Shown here: positions 1-7,556 of the stretch, one piece after another | Layout of the letters: each line of letters opens with the position of its first letter | How positions within the stretch are numbered: the stretch's first letter is position 1 | DNA from: Halobacteriales archaeon YIM A00010 | GTDB taxonomy: Archaea > Halobacteriota > Halobacteria > Halobacteriales > Haloarculaceae | Reading direction: 5' to 3' | Assembly (NCBI GenBank): GCA_025041175.1 | Contig: JAKCFJ010000001.1 | Location: 1 to 64,000 of the forward strand | DNA: 64,000 bases | Notes under the pieces: generated by a model | Told to the model about the DNA's origin: nothing | Database searches by the model: none | Seen by the model: the letters and a program-made list of their open reading frames with translations, nothing else | Made by a program: the position numbers and the translations under genes

Positions 1-20
1 GGTGATCCAATGCCAGCCGG

Positions 21-1853
21 TCACTCGACGGTGACGCTTTTGGCGAGATTCCGGGGTTTGTCGATGGGCCGTCCGAGCAGCGAAGCGGCGTGGTAGGAGA
101 CGAGCTGTAGCTGGACGTTCGCCAGCACGGCAGCCGTCCGCGGCGTGCTTTCGGGGATTTCGAGCACGTGGTCGGCGTAGCGTTCGACATCCGACTGCCC
201 GTCGGTGACGGCGATCACCGGCGCATCGCGCGCTTCGACCTCCTTGACGTTACCGATCGTTTTCCGGGCTTGCTCCCCGTCGCCGGTGACCACGGCGAAC
301 ACGGGCGTGTTCTCGGTGACGAGCGCGAGCGGGCCGTGTTTGAGTTCCCCAGCGGGGAAGCCCTCGGCGTGTTCGTAGCTGATCTCCTTGAACTTCAGCG
401 CGCCTTCGAGCGCGACGGGATGGTGCAACCCCCGGCCGATGAAGAAGTAGGCGTCCGAATCGTGGTACTCTTCCGCGATCTCCCGCGCGTTCGTGTCGTC
501 GAGGATGGCTTGGACGTTGCTCGGGAGATCCCGAAGCCCGGCGATCACGTCGCGGTTGTCCTCCGCCCCGTTCAACTGGAGCGACAACAGAGACAACGTG
601 ATCAGCTGTGAGGCGAACGTTTTGGTCGCGGCGACGCCGATCTCCGGTCCGGCCCGGATGTACAGCGCCTCGTCGCACTCCCGGGCCGCCGTCGATCCGA
701 CGACGTTCGTGACCGCGAGTGTCTCCGCACCGCGCCGGCGGGCCTCCCGCAGCGCGCTCAAGGTGTCTGCGGTTTCACCGCTCTGAGTGACACCGACGAC
801 CAGATCGTTTTCGATGGGCGGGACGCTCGTGGCGTACTCGCTTGCAATGAACGCCTGAGCGGGAATGCCGATCGACCGGAACAGCTGTGCGCCGTACAGC
901 GCCGCGTGATACGACGTACCGCACGCGACGAACTGCACCGTCTCCGGATCGAGATCACCGAGTTCCTCGAGGCTCACCTCGCCACCGAGTTCGTCGACCC
1001 GGCTCTGGAGACACTGGCGCAGCGCGCGGGGCTGCTCGTGGATCTCCTTGAGCATGTAATGGTCGTAGCCGCTTTTGCCCGTCTCCTCGGGGTCCCACTC
1101 GATCGTGTGCACCGACTTCTCGACGAGCGTGCCCTCGGCGTCAGTCACGCGCCACCCGTTCCCGTTGATGATAGCGAACTCGCCGTCTTCGAGGTAGACG
1201 ACCTGATCGGTGAACTCCCGAAACGCGGGCACGTCGCTCGCAAAGAAATACTCGTCCTCCCCGATCCCGAGCACGAGCGGCGAATCGTTTCGCGCGGCAA
1301 ACACCCGGTCGACCCCGGCGATCACAGCACAAATCGCGTACGCCCCTTCGAGCTTCGAAACCGAAGACTGGACGGCCTCCTCGGGAGCCATTCCCGAATC
1401 GAGCGCGGACTCGATCAGGTGCGGCACGACCTCCGTGTCGGTGTCGCTGTGGAACTCGTGACCGGAGTCAGACAACTCATCCCTGAGTTCCTGGTAGTTC
1501 TCGATGATCCCGTTGTGGATGACTGCGACGCGGCCCGTACAGTCCCGGTGTGGGTGGGCGTTGTCGTCCGTGGGTGGCCCGTGTGTGCTCCACCGGGTGT
1601 GACCGATTCCGACCGGCTGGTGGCGCGGTACGTCCCCGTCGATCGCGCTTTCGTCTCCATCCAGCAGCGTCTCCCCGGTGAGCGCGGATCGGAGCGAATC
1701 GAGCTTTCCCGCCTTCCGTCGGACGCTGAGACCCTCGTTAGAGAGCGCGACGCCGGCCGAGTCGTATCCCCGGTATTCGAGCTTTCCCAACCCGTGCATC
1801 AGGGTGTCGAGCGTCTCCTCGCCGCGACCGGCACAGCCGATGATCCCGCACAT
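21..1853 (-). CDS. glmS: Glutamine--fructose-6-phosphate aminotransferase (isomerizing)
   Basis: This 610-aa enzyme makes glucosamine-6-phosphate from fructose-6-phosphate and glutamine, the entry step to UDP-GlcNAc and to glycans. The chain starts MCGIIG, so Cys2 is the N-terminal nucleophile of a class II glutamine amidotransferase. GHTRWSTHG (about residue 85) is the glutamine-binding region. Two SIS sugar-isomerase domains fill the C-terminal half (CGTSYHAA near 310, GRGLHHPVALEGALK near 475). The C-terminus KPRNLAKSVTVE carries the conserved lysine. Length is normal for the family. The start codon overlaps the stop of the upstream GlmU-like gene as ATGA, so the two are translationally coupled and probably act in one pathway. 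Confidence is high. Confidence 0.97.
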   Translation of the reverse strand: MCGIIGCAGRGEETLDTLMHGLGKLEYRGYDSAGVALSNEGLSVRRKAGKLDSLRSALTGETLLDGDESAIDGDVPRHQPVGIGHTRWSTHGPPTDDNAHPHRDCTGRVAVIHNGIIENYQELRDELSDSGHEFHSDTDTEVVPHLIESALDSGMAPEEAVQSSVSKLEGAYAICAVIAGVDRVFAARNDSPLVLGIGEDEYFFASDVPAFREFTDQVVYLEDGEFAIINGNGWRVTDAEGTLVEKSVHTIEWDPEETGKSGYDHYMLKEIHEQPRALRQCLQSRVDELGGEVSLEELGDLDPETVQFVACGTSYHAALYGAQLFRSIGIPAQAFIASEYATSVPPIENDLVVGVTQSGETADTLSALREARRRGAETLAVTNVVGSTAARECDEALYIRAGPEIGVAATKTFASQLITLSLLSLQLNGAEDNRDVIAGLRDLPSNVQAILDDTNAREIAEEYHDSDAYFFIGRGLHHPVALEGALKFKEISYEHAEGFPAGELKHGPLALVTENTPVFAVVTGDGEQARKTIGNVKEVEARDAPVIAVTDGQSDVERYADHVLEIPESTPRTAAVLANVQLQLVSYHAASLLGRPIDKPRNLAKSVTVE

Positions 1854-3040
1854 CAGCGAACCACCTCCGCCTGTTCGGGAACGTGTCCCTCGACGACGAC
1901 GCCGGTGCCGATCCGGGCGTTGGTGCCGACGAGCGCGCCCGGTTTACAGCGGACGCCGCCACCGGATCGAACCCGGTCTGCGAACACCGCCCCGAGGTGT
2001 TCGTCCCGGAACAGGCTCTCGTTGACCTGCACGTCAGCCGGACCGCCAGGAACGATCGTCCCAGCACCGAGATCCACGTCCTGCCCGGCCACACAGTCGA
2101 ACAGTGTGCTTCCCGCACCGATCCGCGTGTCGGTGTCGATAACGCTGGATTCGATCGCCGCGTTGGCTCCGACCGTCACGTTCCGACCCAACGCCACGTT
2201 GGGACCGACGACTGCGCCGGGACCCAGCTCACAATCCGGCCCGATCACGACCGGCGATTGGAGCGTCGCGTTCTCGTGGATGATCGCGCTCTCGGCGACC
2301 CACACGTCCGTTTTGGGCTGGTCGCCGTCGATGAGACCGTGTTCGAGCAGCGCACGGGAGACCGTCAGCAGATCCCACGGATACGTGGCGTCGGCCCACA
2401 TCCCTTCGGTCCGGACGCCCCGGACTGTCGCCTCGTAGATCAACAGATCGACCGCGTCGGTCAACAACAGGCTGCCGCTCCGGCGTGGAGCCTCCGACAG
2501 CGAGTCGAAAATGCGCTGATCGAACACGTACACGCCACCGTTGACCATCCGGTACTCGTCGTCCGGTTTCTCGATCAGCTCCACAATGGTCGAATCGCGC
2601 ATGACGACCGCCCCATACCGGTTCGCGGCTGGCCGTTCGAGCACCGCGAGCGTCGCCGCGTCGTCGGTCTCCGAGGCTTCGAGCACGTCCGTGACGATCG
2701 AGGGTTCGATCACACGGTCGCCGTTCACCACCACGAACGATCCGTCGAGTTTCCCCTGGGCCTGCTGGAGAGCGTGCCCGCTTCCCAACTGTTTGGACTG
2801 GACAACGTACTCGATCGGAACATCGCGGTAGGTGGGTCCAAAATGCTCTTGCACCCGACTGCGCTTGTAGCCGACGACCAGACAGATGCGCTTGATCCCC
2901 GCCTCGATGAGTGCATCCAACACGTATTCGAGGATCGGACGGTTTCCGGCCGGTAGCATGGGCTTCGGACGGTTTCGGGTGAGCGGACGCAAACGGGTCC
3001 CTTCCCCCGCCGCGAGAACCACAGCGGTGTCGGTTGGCAT
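1853..3040 (-). CDS. Bifunctional sugar-1-phosphate nucleotidylyltransferase/acetyltransferase (GlmU-like)
   Basis: This 395-aa protein has an N-terminal nucleotidyltransferase domain with GEGTRLRPLTRNRPKPMLP (residues about 10-28). From about 250 onward it has a left-handed beta-helix of hexapeptide repeats. This is the archaeal GlmU/GlmM-pathway type: it activates GlcN-1-P or GlcNAc-1-P with UTP and probably acetylates it. I chose the ATG at 3040 because the family starts a few residues before VVLAAGEG; the frame is open 22 codons further upstream but that extension looks unlike the family. It is the first gene of a two-gene operon with glmS, joined by an ATGA overlap. Exact sugar specificity (GlcNAc or glucose) cannot be read from sequence alone. 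Confidence 0.92.
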   Translation of the reverse strand: MPTDTAVVLAAGEGTRLRPLTRNRPKPMLPAGNRPILEYVLDALIEAGIKRICLVVGYKRSRVQEHFGPTYRDVPIEYVVQSKQLGSGHALQQAQGKLDGSFVVVNGDRVIEPSIVTDVLEASETDDAATLAVLERPAANRYGAVVMRDSTIVELIEKPDDEYRMVNGGVYVFDQRIFDSLSEAPRRSGSLLLTDAVDLLIYEATVRGVRTEGMWADATYPWDLLTVSRALLEHGLIDGDQPKTDVWVAESAIIHENATLQSPVVIGPDCELGPGAVVGPNVALGRNVTVGANAAIESSVIDTDTRIGAGSTLFDCVAGQDVDLGAGTIVPGGPADVQVNESLFRDEHLGAVFADRVRSGGGVRCKPGALVGTNARIGTGVVVEGHVPEQAEVVR

Positions 3041-3222
3041 AACCAACGTCACAATCGCCACTGTTGTGAATGTTCTGACTTGGTCTGTGCCTACCTGGTC
3101 GTTCACACAGGAATGAATGATCGATTAGTGTGGTTTTCGTCCCTAAGCGATTCATAACAAACAGTGTGGGAATCGTTCCTGTGTGGTGCGCCGCGAGAGC
3201 AATGGCGTGTCGAGAGCACGCC

Positions 3223-3900
3223 CTAGTTCGTCGTTGGGTGAGAGTCCGCTCCGTTGTCGCTGACCTCACCGCCTTCGACGGTTTCGAGGGCTTCGGTGTC
3301 TTTTTCACAGTCGACGTGCCACCGATCGACGGACTGTTCGTAGTCGGCCAGCGCGTTCGAGATGCGGATGCGGAGGTCGTCGTCGTTGATGTTCACCTCC
3401 AGCTGGTAGGCTGGTTCCTCGTCGTCCACGCGCTGGAGGTTCGCGCTGACGACGTCGTTGTCGAAGTAGTACGGCGCGACTTGGGTCATGACGTTCTTGT
3501 ACACCGCGCCCTCGACCGCGCGGATCGCCTTCCGACCCGCCGAGTCGGCCGCGCGCGCGACGTAGTCGATCGACTCGTTCCACTTGTCGACCGCCTCGTC
3601 GGTGTCCTCTTCGAGCTTCTTGTAGGATTCCGTGAGCTTCTCACCCGCCGCTTTGATGTCGTCGTCCGGTTCTTTCCCGGCTTTCTCCCCGGCGCTCTCA
3701 TCAACGCTTGCCTGTTGGGCGGTTTTCTCGTTCACGTCGTCGTCTAGACGCTCGTGGCTCTTGGGTCGCCACTCATCCCATTCTTCGAATTCGGAGCCAG
3801 TAACGTCGTTGTCTCTAAGCGCCCGCGTTACGCGTTCCCCGAACTCCACGATATCGCCCCACGTCCCCCGGTCGATAAACCCGGTCACGCTTTCTTCCAT
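3223..3900 (-). CDS. Conserved haloarchaeal protein, DUF5828-like
   Basis: About 225 aa, very acidic, with no signal peptide and no membrane segment. The N-terminus MEESVTGFIDRGTWGDIVE resembles haloarchaeal proteins that I recall as DUF5828. A central Lys/Glu-rich stretch (about 85-135) has coiled-coil character. I prefer the start at 3900 over the ATG at 3945 because the family begins MEES and the longer form adds unlike sequence. The function is unknown. The gene stands alone, with the CTGTCGGACAG palindrome cluster directly upstream, which could affect its promoter. Confidence 0.7.
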   Translation of the reverse strand: MEESVTGFIDRGTWGDIVEFGERVTRALRDNDVTGSEFEEWDEWRPKSHERLDDDVNEKTAQQASVDESAGEKAGKEPDDDIKAAGEKLTESYKKLEEDTDEAVDKWNESIDYVARAADSAGRKAIRAVEGAVYKNVMTQVAPYYFDNDVVSANLQRVDDEEPAYQLEVNINDDDLRIRISNALADYEQSVDRWHVDCEKDTEALETVEGGEVSDNGADSHPTTN

Positions 3901-3975
3901 CTGCACGTCAAGATAGGCGTGCAACGGCAAAAACTCCTCGGCCAACCGCTCACAGCGCCGAACCGTGCTATCTGG

Positions 3976-4207
3976 TATACTGTCGGACAGAGGTGGTTGA
4001 TACTGTCGGACAGAGGTGGTTGATACTGTCGGTCATACTCACGTGGCTCGACAGTGGCGTTTTCGGGAGCATGGAGCAATTACCTGACTGAACAGGCCAT
4101 CGAGTGTTCAACGATCCATGACCGACAGTATGAATATCGGCTGCTGGTGACCCGCCAGACAGCAGCTGGCTCGTCCGTCGCACTCCGTCCGCAGGTCCGA
4201 CAGTATA
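3976..4207. repeat. Cluster of CTGTCGGACAG palindromes with nested inverted repeats
   Basis: Three direct copies with an exact 23-bp period start at 3977, 4000 and 4023 (unit ATACTGTCGGACAGAGGTGG plus TTG; the third copy diverges to ATACTGTCGGTCAT). The third copy pairs exactly with ATGACCGACAGTAT at 4119-4132, bounding a 110-bp segment with 14-bp inverted ends. The outermost TATACTGTCGGAC at 3976-3988 pairs exactly with GTCCGACAGTATA at 4195-4207, bounding 232 bp. Each CTGTCGGACAG is also a palindrome by itself (CTGTC-G-GACAG). No gene is seen inside. It could be a MITE-like element or a cluster of protein binding sites. Confidence 0.8.
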
Positions 4208-4213
4208 ACTCTG

Positions 4214-4429
4214 CTACTGGCCGTGGATGATGCGCAGCGCGAGCTCGTCCACGCGTCGTTTCACCCGGCCGGCGAGCACCATCGGCAACGCTGCTGCGCG
4301 AAGCTGGTCGGCGTCGAGTTCGATCCGATCCCCATCGAACGGGGACGCCCCCCCGCTTTCCTCGTTGGTCATGTCGGCCACGCTCGTCATGGCACACCGG
4401 CCACACGATTCGGTCTCCGAATCGTCCAT
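4214..4429 (-). CDS. Small hypothetical protein with a CxxC near its N-terminus
   Basis: A 71-aa reading frame starting MDDSETESCGRCAMTS, ending in a helical segment (residues 40-71, LRAAALPMVLAGRVKRRVDEL). One CGRC motif at 9-12 could bind metal if it dimerises. It lies 29 nt downstream of the second crcB gene on the same strand and may be the last gene of that operon. I do not recognise the family. Codon use and acidity look haloarchaeal. The start is the first ATG before the acidic Cys-containing N-terminus. Confidence 0.55.
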   Translation of the reverse strand: MDDSETESCGRCAMTSVADMTNEESGGASPFDGDRIELDADQLRAAALPMVLAGRVKRRVDELALRIIHGQ

Positions 4430-4458
4430 GAGTGTGATTACCAGTCGAGGCGTATGAA

Positions 4459-4818
4459 TCACACGCCGTGAACCAGCAGCCACGCGAGTCCAATCGCCCC
4501 GCCAGCCCCGACGAACGTGCCGACGGCGTTGAGGAGCGCCCACCTCCGGTCGCCGGTTTCCCAGAGCCGGACCGTCTCGAAGGAAAACGACGAGAACGTG
4601 GTGAACGAGCCACACGCGCCGGTTCCAAGCAGCAACACCAGCTCGTGGGACGAGCCGGCGAAGACGAGCGCGGCGAGCACGAAGCTGCCGACGACGTTCA
4701 CGGTGATCGTGCCCAAGGGGAGTGACTCGGCGTCGATCCATTGGCCGACGAGATACCGCAACAGCGCCCCGAGCGCTCCGCCCGTGCCGACGATGTGCGC
4801 GGGATCGATCCCGGTCAT
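4459..4818 (-). CDS. crcB: Fluoride exporter, CrcB/Fluc family (second of pair)
   Basis: A 119-aa membrane protein with four predicted helices and the family signature GTGACGSFTTFSSFSFET (about residues 67-84), including the Phe/Thr-rich filter region. It is a small fluoride channel that lowers cytoplasmic fluoride. It follows the other crcB gene with an ATGA overlap. In bacteria with two adjacent genes the products form antiparallel heterodimers, and that is the likely arrangement here. The start at 4818 is fixed by the overlap and by MTGIDPAHIVGTGGALGALL, the normal N-terminus. Confidence 0.93.
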   Translation of the reverse strand: MTGIDPAHIVGTGGALGALLRYLVGQWIDAESLPLGTITVNVVGSFVLAALVFAGSSHELVLLLGTGACGSFTTFSSFSFETVRLWETGDRRWALLNAVGTFVGAGGAIGLAWLLVHGV

Positions 4819-5216
4819 TCCTTGCTCACCTCGATCGCCTGCGCGAACCGTCGGCCGACCAGCACGCCGCTGAACCCGAGCACGTAGTTGGCGGTCACGT
4901 TCACGGCCATCCACAGCGGGGACGCGAGCAGCGCCGTCTGGAGGGCGAACGTGCTGTAGGTGGTAAAGGAGGAGAGAAAGCCGGTTGCAGCGACCAGTTG
5001 GGTCTGCTCGTCGAGGAGACCGCTGTACATCGCTTCGTAGAGGATGAATCCGAGCACCACGCTCCCGAGCGCGTTCACCAGCAGCGTCGTCGCTGCTCGT
5101 GGACCGGGCGCTATTCCGCCGAGGAAAAACCGGAGATTCGACCCGGCGAAGCCGCCGATTCCGATGAGAACGACCGTCTCCAACCGAACCAGTGGATGCT
5201 CGTTTGCTGTCGCCAT
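4815..5216 (-). CDS. crcB: Fluoride exporter, CrcB/Fluc family (first of pair)
   Basis: A 133-aa membrane protein, homologous to the next gene but diverged from it. It has GIGGFAGSNLRFFLGG at residues about 18-33 and the CrcB signature ATGFLSSFTTYSTFALQT near 85-102. It probably pairs with the 119-aa partner as a heterodimeric fluoride channel. The frame is open far upstream, but the usual N-terminus and length support the ATG at 5216. The stop overlaps the next start as ATGA. I looked for a fluoride riboswitch in the roughly 300 bases upstream and did not see the conserved core. Confidence 0.93.
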   Translation of the reverse strand: MATANEHPLVRLETVVLIGIGGFAGSNLRFFLGGIAPGPRAATTLLVNALGSVVLGFILYEAMYSGLLDEQTQLVAATGFLSSFTTYSTFALQTALLASPLWMAVNVTANYVLGFSGVLVGRRFAQAIEVSKE

Positions 5217-5534
5217 CGTGATCCCTGCAATCCCGTCAGCTGTGGTGTGTAAACCGCGACAGATCGACGGAGCCGCTCGTTGGTCTGGTGAGGCTCTGGA
5301 TGGAAATATGCGCTCCGGTGTGGAATCGTGCCATCGACGATGAAGACCGTCTGAGAGAGCAGTACAACCACCCTCACCGCTGCTTGGGGGGTTCGGACAG
5401 CCACAACGCCCGGAACGGACCGAATCAAGCGGTCGCTGGGCGAACCCCCTGCCGAGAAGTGCACACTGAGACAGTACCACGTCCATTCCCTCAAAGAAGC
5501 AAGATACAAGTTCCACTGCTCGGCTATCCGTATC
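5217..5534. other. Intergenic region between divergent crcB and NUDIX genes
   Basis: About 318 bases holding the promoters of the leftward crcB operon and the rightward NUDIX gene. I see no convincing gene, tRNA or riboswitch core here. Confidence 0.5.
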
Positions 5535-6002
5535 ATGGAAACGACCCGTCATTTCACCGCTACCGTCTACGTTGTCAACGATGGTGCCACCGCATTGCAC
5601 GACCATCAGGATATCGGCAAACGCATTCCACCCGGCGGTCATGTCGATAGGGATGAAATCCCCCACGAAGCTGGTCTGAGGGAGGTACGCGAAGAAACGG
5701 GACTCGATCCGACGCTGCTCGATGACACGCGGACGGTCGACACCCCTGGTGGGCAAGTGCTTCCGCGACCTCGTCATCAAATGCTCTACGACATCAATAT
5801 TCACAACGGAAACGTCGGTCATCAACACATCGACCACATCTACTACGCAACTATTCCGAGTCGTGACATTACCCCCGGCCACGATGAAGTTGGAGCGGAG
5901 GCGTGGCACTGGTATACAGCGAGTGAGCTTCGGGCGAGTGAACTCTCGTCTAACGTCGTTCAGTTCGGCACCGAAGCGATACGGGCGGCCGAGAAGATGT
6001 AA
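5535..6002 (+). CDS. NUDIX hydrolase
   Basis: This 155-aa protein hydrolyses a nucleoside-diphosphate-linked substrate that sequence does not define. The Nudix box is complete: GHVDRDE, then seven residues, then REVREETGL (residues about 37-60), with the metal-binding REVREE core. The protein starts METTRHFTATVYVV, the usual first strand of the fold. It stands alone between the crcB operon and the two-gene unit at 6160. Some relatives act on oxidised nucleotides or ADP-ribose; nothing here decides between these. Confidence 0.9.
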   Translation: METTRHFTATVYVVNDGATALHDHQDIGKRIPPGGHVDRDEIPHEAGLREVREETGLDPTLLDDTRTVDTPGGQVLPRPRHQMLYDINIHNGNVGHQHIDHIYYATIPSRDITPGHDEVGAEAWHWYTASELRASELSSNVVQFGTEAIRAAEKM

Positions 6003-6059
6003 TTTCACTGTATCGACGTTCGTTCCATCAGTACCTTTATGTGTGATGGGGCAGCGAAG

Positions 6060-6159
6060 AATACGTGGGAACGCCAGCCAACGACGTGGCGCGCGTTCAT
6101 TGAAACGCGCCGGGTGCTAAGGTCACCCGACGCTGGGGTTCCCATCGCACGAGAATCCC
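6060..6159 (+). promoter_or_regulatory. Predicted structured 5' leader, copy A
   Basis: A TATA-like CTTTATGTG at about 6035-6043 lies upstream of a leader with three hairpins. Hairpin 1: GCGCGTTC / GAAACGCGC at about 6089-6110. Hairpin 2: CGGGTG / CACCCG at about 6111-6129. Hairpin 3: GGGGTTC / GAATCCC at about 6135-6159, ending directly at the ATG. The same three hairpins, with different loops and a compensated third stem, precede the decayed copy at 23139. This suggests a cis-acting RNA, perhaps controlling translation of the microprotein. Confidence 0.55.
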
Positions 6160-6306
6160 ATGATGGGAAACGCATCAGAGGCATGTAACGGTGTCGCATC
6201 GTATCAAGAAAACGAGCAGCGCACGCACTGCCCGGTGTGTGGCCGGCCGGTTCGCACGCGTCTGGAACACCGGACGGGCTGTCCGTTGGGGCGGTGGTGG
6301 CGATGA
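6160..6306 (+). CDS. Zinc-finger microprotein (48 aa)
   Basis: A 48-aa protein with a Cys/His cluster CPVCGRPVRTRLEHRTGC (residues 24-41) that looks like one zinc finger (C-x2-C ... H-x3-C). The remainder is short and polar. The start is the first of two adjacent ATGs at 6160, matching the position of the ATG in the second copy of the locus. Its TGA overlaps the next ATG (cgATGA), so it is translationally coupled to the 185-aa partner. It has a structured leader upstream. The function is unknown; small haloarchaeal zinc-finger proteins often act as regulators, but that is inference. Confidence 0.75.
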   Translation: MMGNASEACNGVASYQENEQRTHCPVCGRPVRTRLEHRTGCPLGRWWR

Positions 6307-6860
6307 CGTTGCCGTTGTTCCAGTTCCGGAATCAGCGGGGGGAGGTGGTGAACCTCTCGGCTGCCACGGATCGGGCGGAGATCGTGACGGCCGAACTGTA
6401 CCACAGTATCGACGTGAGTGAGGGGTTGTGGTGCAGACCGTGCCAATCGACGGGCTGCGCGCACGCCACCCAGATCGAGCAGATACTCGCGACCGCCGGG
6501 CTTGGTAGAACCCGAACGGGCGGGTACGACGAACTGCCGGGGATCGCACGATTCACGCGCTACTGCGCTACCGGTGAGACGATCATCGAATGCTGGTTCG
6601 ATAACGGCGCGTGTGTCCGATTCCACGAACAGCGCGATGGCGACGTGATCCAGTCCGTGTTCACGCCCGAGGACTCGCGCGAGCCGGCCGAGATCACGGA
6701 CAAGCCGGATGCCGAGAGCGCGCCCGCGTGTCTGGTCAAAACACTCGTGGAGTACTGCAAGTATCGCCAGCGCGGCGATCTCGCTGGCTTGCGCCAGCGT
6801 TATCCCAACCTAGCCCGCGTCGTCGGTGCGACCGCCGCTGCATCCACCACCGACGATTGA
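6303..6860 (+). CDS. Conserved hypothetical protein, partner of the zinc-finger microprotein
   Basis: A 185-aa acidic soluble protein starting MTLPLFQFRNQRGEVVNLS. A Cys/His cluster CRPCQSTGCAH at about residues 44-54 could bind a metal. I do not recognise the family. The start is set by the ATGA overlap with the microprotein; a longer open frame exists upstream in the same frame but it covers the microprotein coding sequence. A close relative lies at 23282-23881, interrupted by a hairpin insertion. Conservation of both genes, the overlap and the leader in two places argues that the pair works as a unit. Confidence 0.8.
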   Translation: MTLPLFQFRNQRGEVVNLSAATDRAEIVTAELYHSIDVSEGLWCRPCQSTGCAHATQIEQILATAGLGRTRTGGYDELPGIARFTRYCATGETIIECWFDNGACVRFHEQRDGDVIQSVFTPEDSREPAEITDKPDAESAPACLVKTLVEYCKYRQRGDLAGLRQRYPNLARVVGATAAASTTDD

Positions 6861-7392
6861 CAGACAACCGTAGCGGAGCTGTGCGGAGGCGGAGCAGTCG
6901 CGGCGCGGTAGCGGAGGCGGAGCGGTCGCGGTTGCGGAGGCGGTCGCGTGAGTACACCCACCGCGAGCGCAAGCGAGCGGATTTTTTTCGCCCACGTTTT
7001 TTGCGTTCCCGCGAGCGCAGCGAGTGGGAACCAGCGAGTCGTAGCGCGAACGCAGTGAGCGACCGACTCGCCAGGCGAGGGTGAGCTTCGCTCACCCGAG
7101 CGGAAAAAAGGTGGTGGATCAAAAAGGTGGGTGGCATTCGTACACGCGTTGCGCATCGTATAAGTAAGGTCCGGGCATACGCGTCGTTGATGAAGGTTTT
7201 TCGTGATCCCGCACGTGGACGACTGCCACCGCGACGGTTTCCGTCGATCGGCGTCGAGTGGAATCGGACGCGTTCGACTGTCGAGCCGGGCACGGCCAAA
7301 GCCACAGTCGGCGTCGACAGCGTCGGTCCGGCTCCCCCCGAGACCGGGTCGACGCTCGGCCATCGGAGGTGGTGGTAGTGGTGTCGGAGTTC
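6861..7392. other. GC-rich repeat region without a supported gene
   Basis: This stretch has imperfect direct repeats of GCGGAGGCGGAGC-type units (6876-6948), T-runs at 6982-6988 and 6997-7002, and a perfect hairpin GGGTGAGC / GCTCACCC at 7079-7097. The many open frames on both strands are Arg/Ser-rich low-complexity sequences typical of antisense or noncoding GC-rich DNA. I see no family I can name. Confidence 0.6.
6960..7002 (+). terminator. Probable transcription terminator of the 6160-6860 unit
   Basis: Two T-runs on the sense strand (seven T at 6982-6988 and six T at 6997-7002) follow a short GC-rich stem CCGC / GCGG. Archaeal termination is promoted by T-runs, so transcription of the two-gene unit probably ends here. 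Confidence 0.5.
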
Positions 7393-7493
7393 ATACTGTC
7401 GGACAGAGCCGCGTACAGATCGGGACGGAATCTCTATCTTCTGTCTGGCGATTTACCAGCATCCGATATGCAATCATCTCTGTCCGACAGTAT
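7393..7493. repeat. 101-bp segment with perfect 16-bp inverted ends (CTGTCGGACAG type)
   Basis: ATACTGTCGGACAGAG at 7393-7408 is exactly the reverse complement of CTCTGTCCGACAGTAT at 7478-7493. The ends carry the same palindrome as the cluster at 3976-4207, while the interior is unrelated. No target duplication is obvious. It lies about 60 bp upstream of the asparagine-synthetase-like gene and could be a small non-autonomous element or a pair of operators. Confidence 0.75.
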
Positions 7494-7556
7494 CAGCGTT
7501 CGTCGGTGTGAGCATTCCCCTCGGAACGATCTCTCGAGCGCGAGGGGTGAGTGAGC

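Noticed and set aside
250-678. Long open frames antisense to glmS and the GlmU-like gene
   Set aside because: Arg/His/Asp-biased sequences mirroring the sense codons of well-identified genes; normal in GC-rich haloarchaeal DNA.
5217-5534. Possible fluoride riboswitch upstream of the crcB pair
   Set aside because: The location is right, but I could not find the conserved riboswitch core on the minus strand.
6800-7394. Several overlapping minus-strand frames of 60-190 aa
   Set aside because: Low-complexity Arg/Ser/Thr sequence in repeat-rich DNA, no start signals and no family match.
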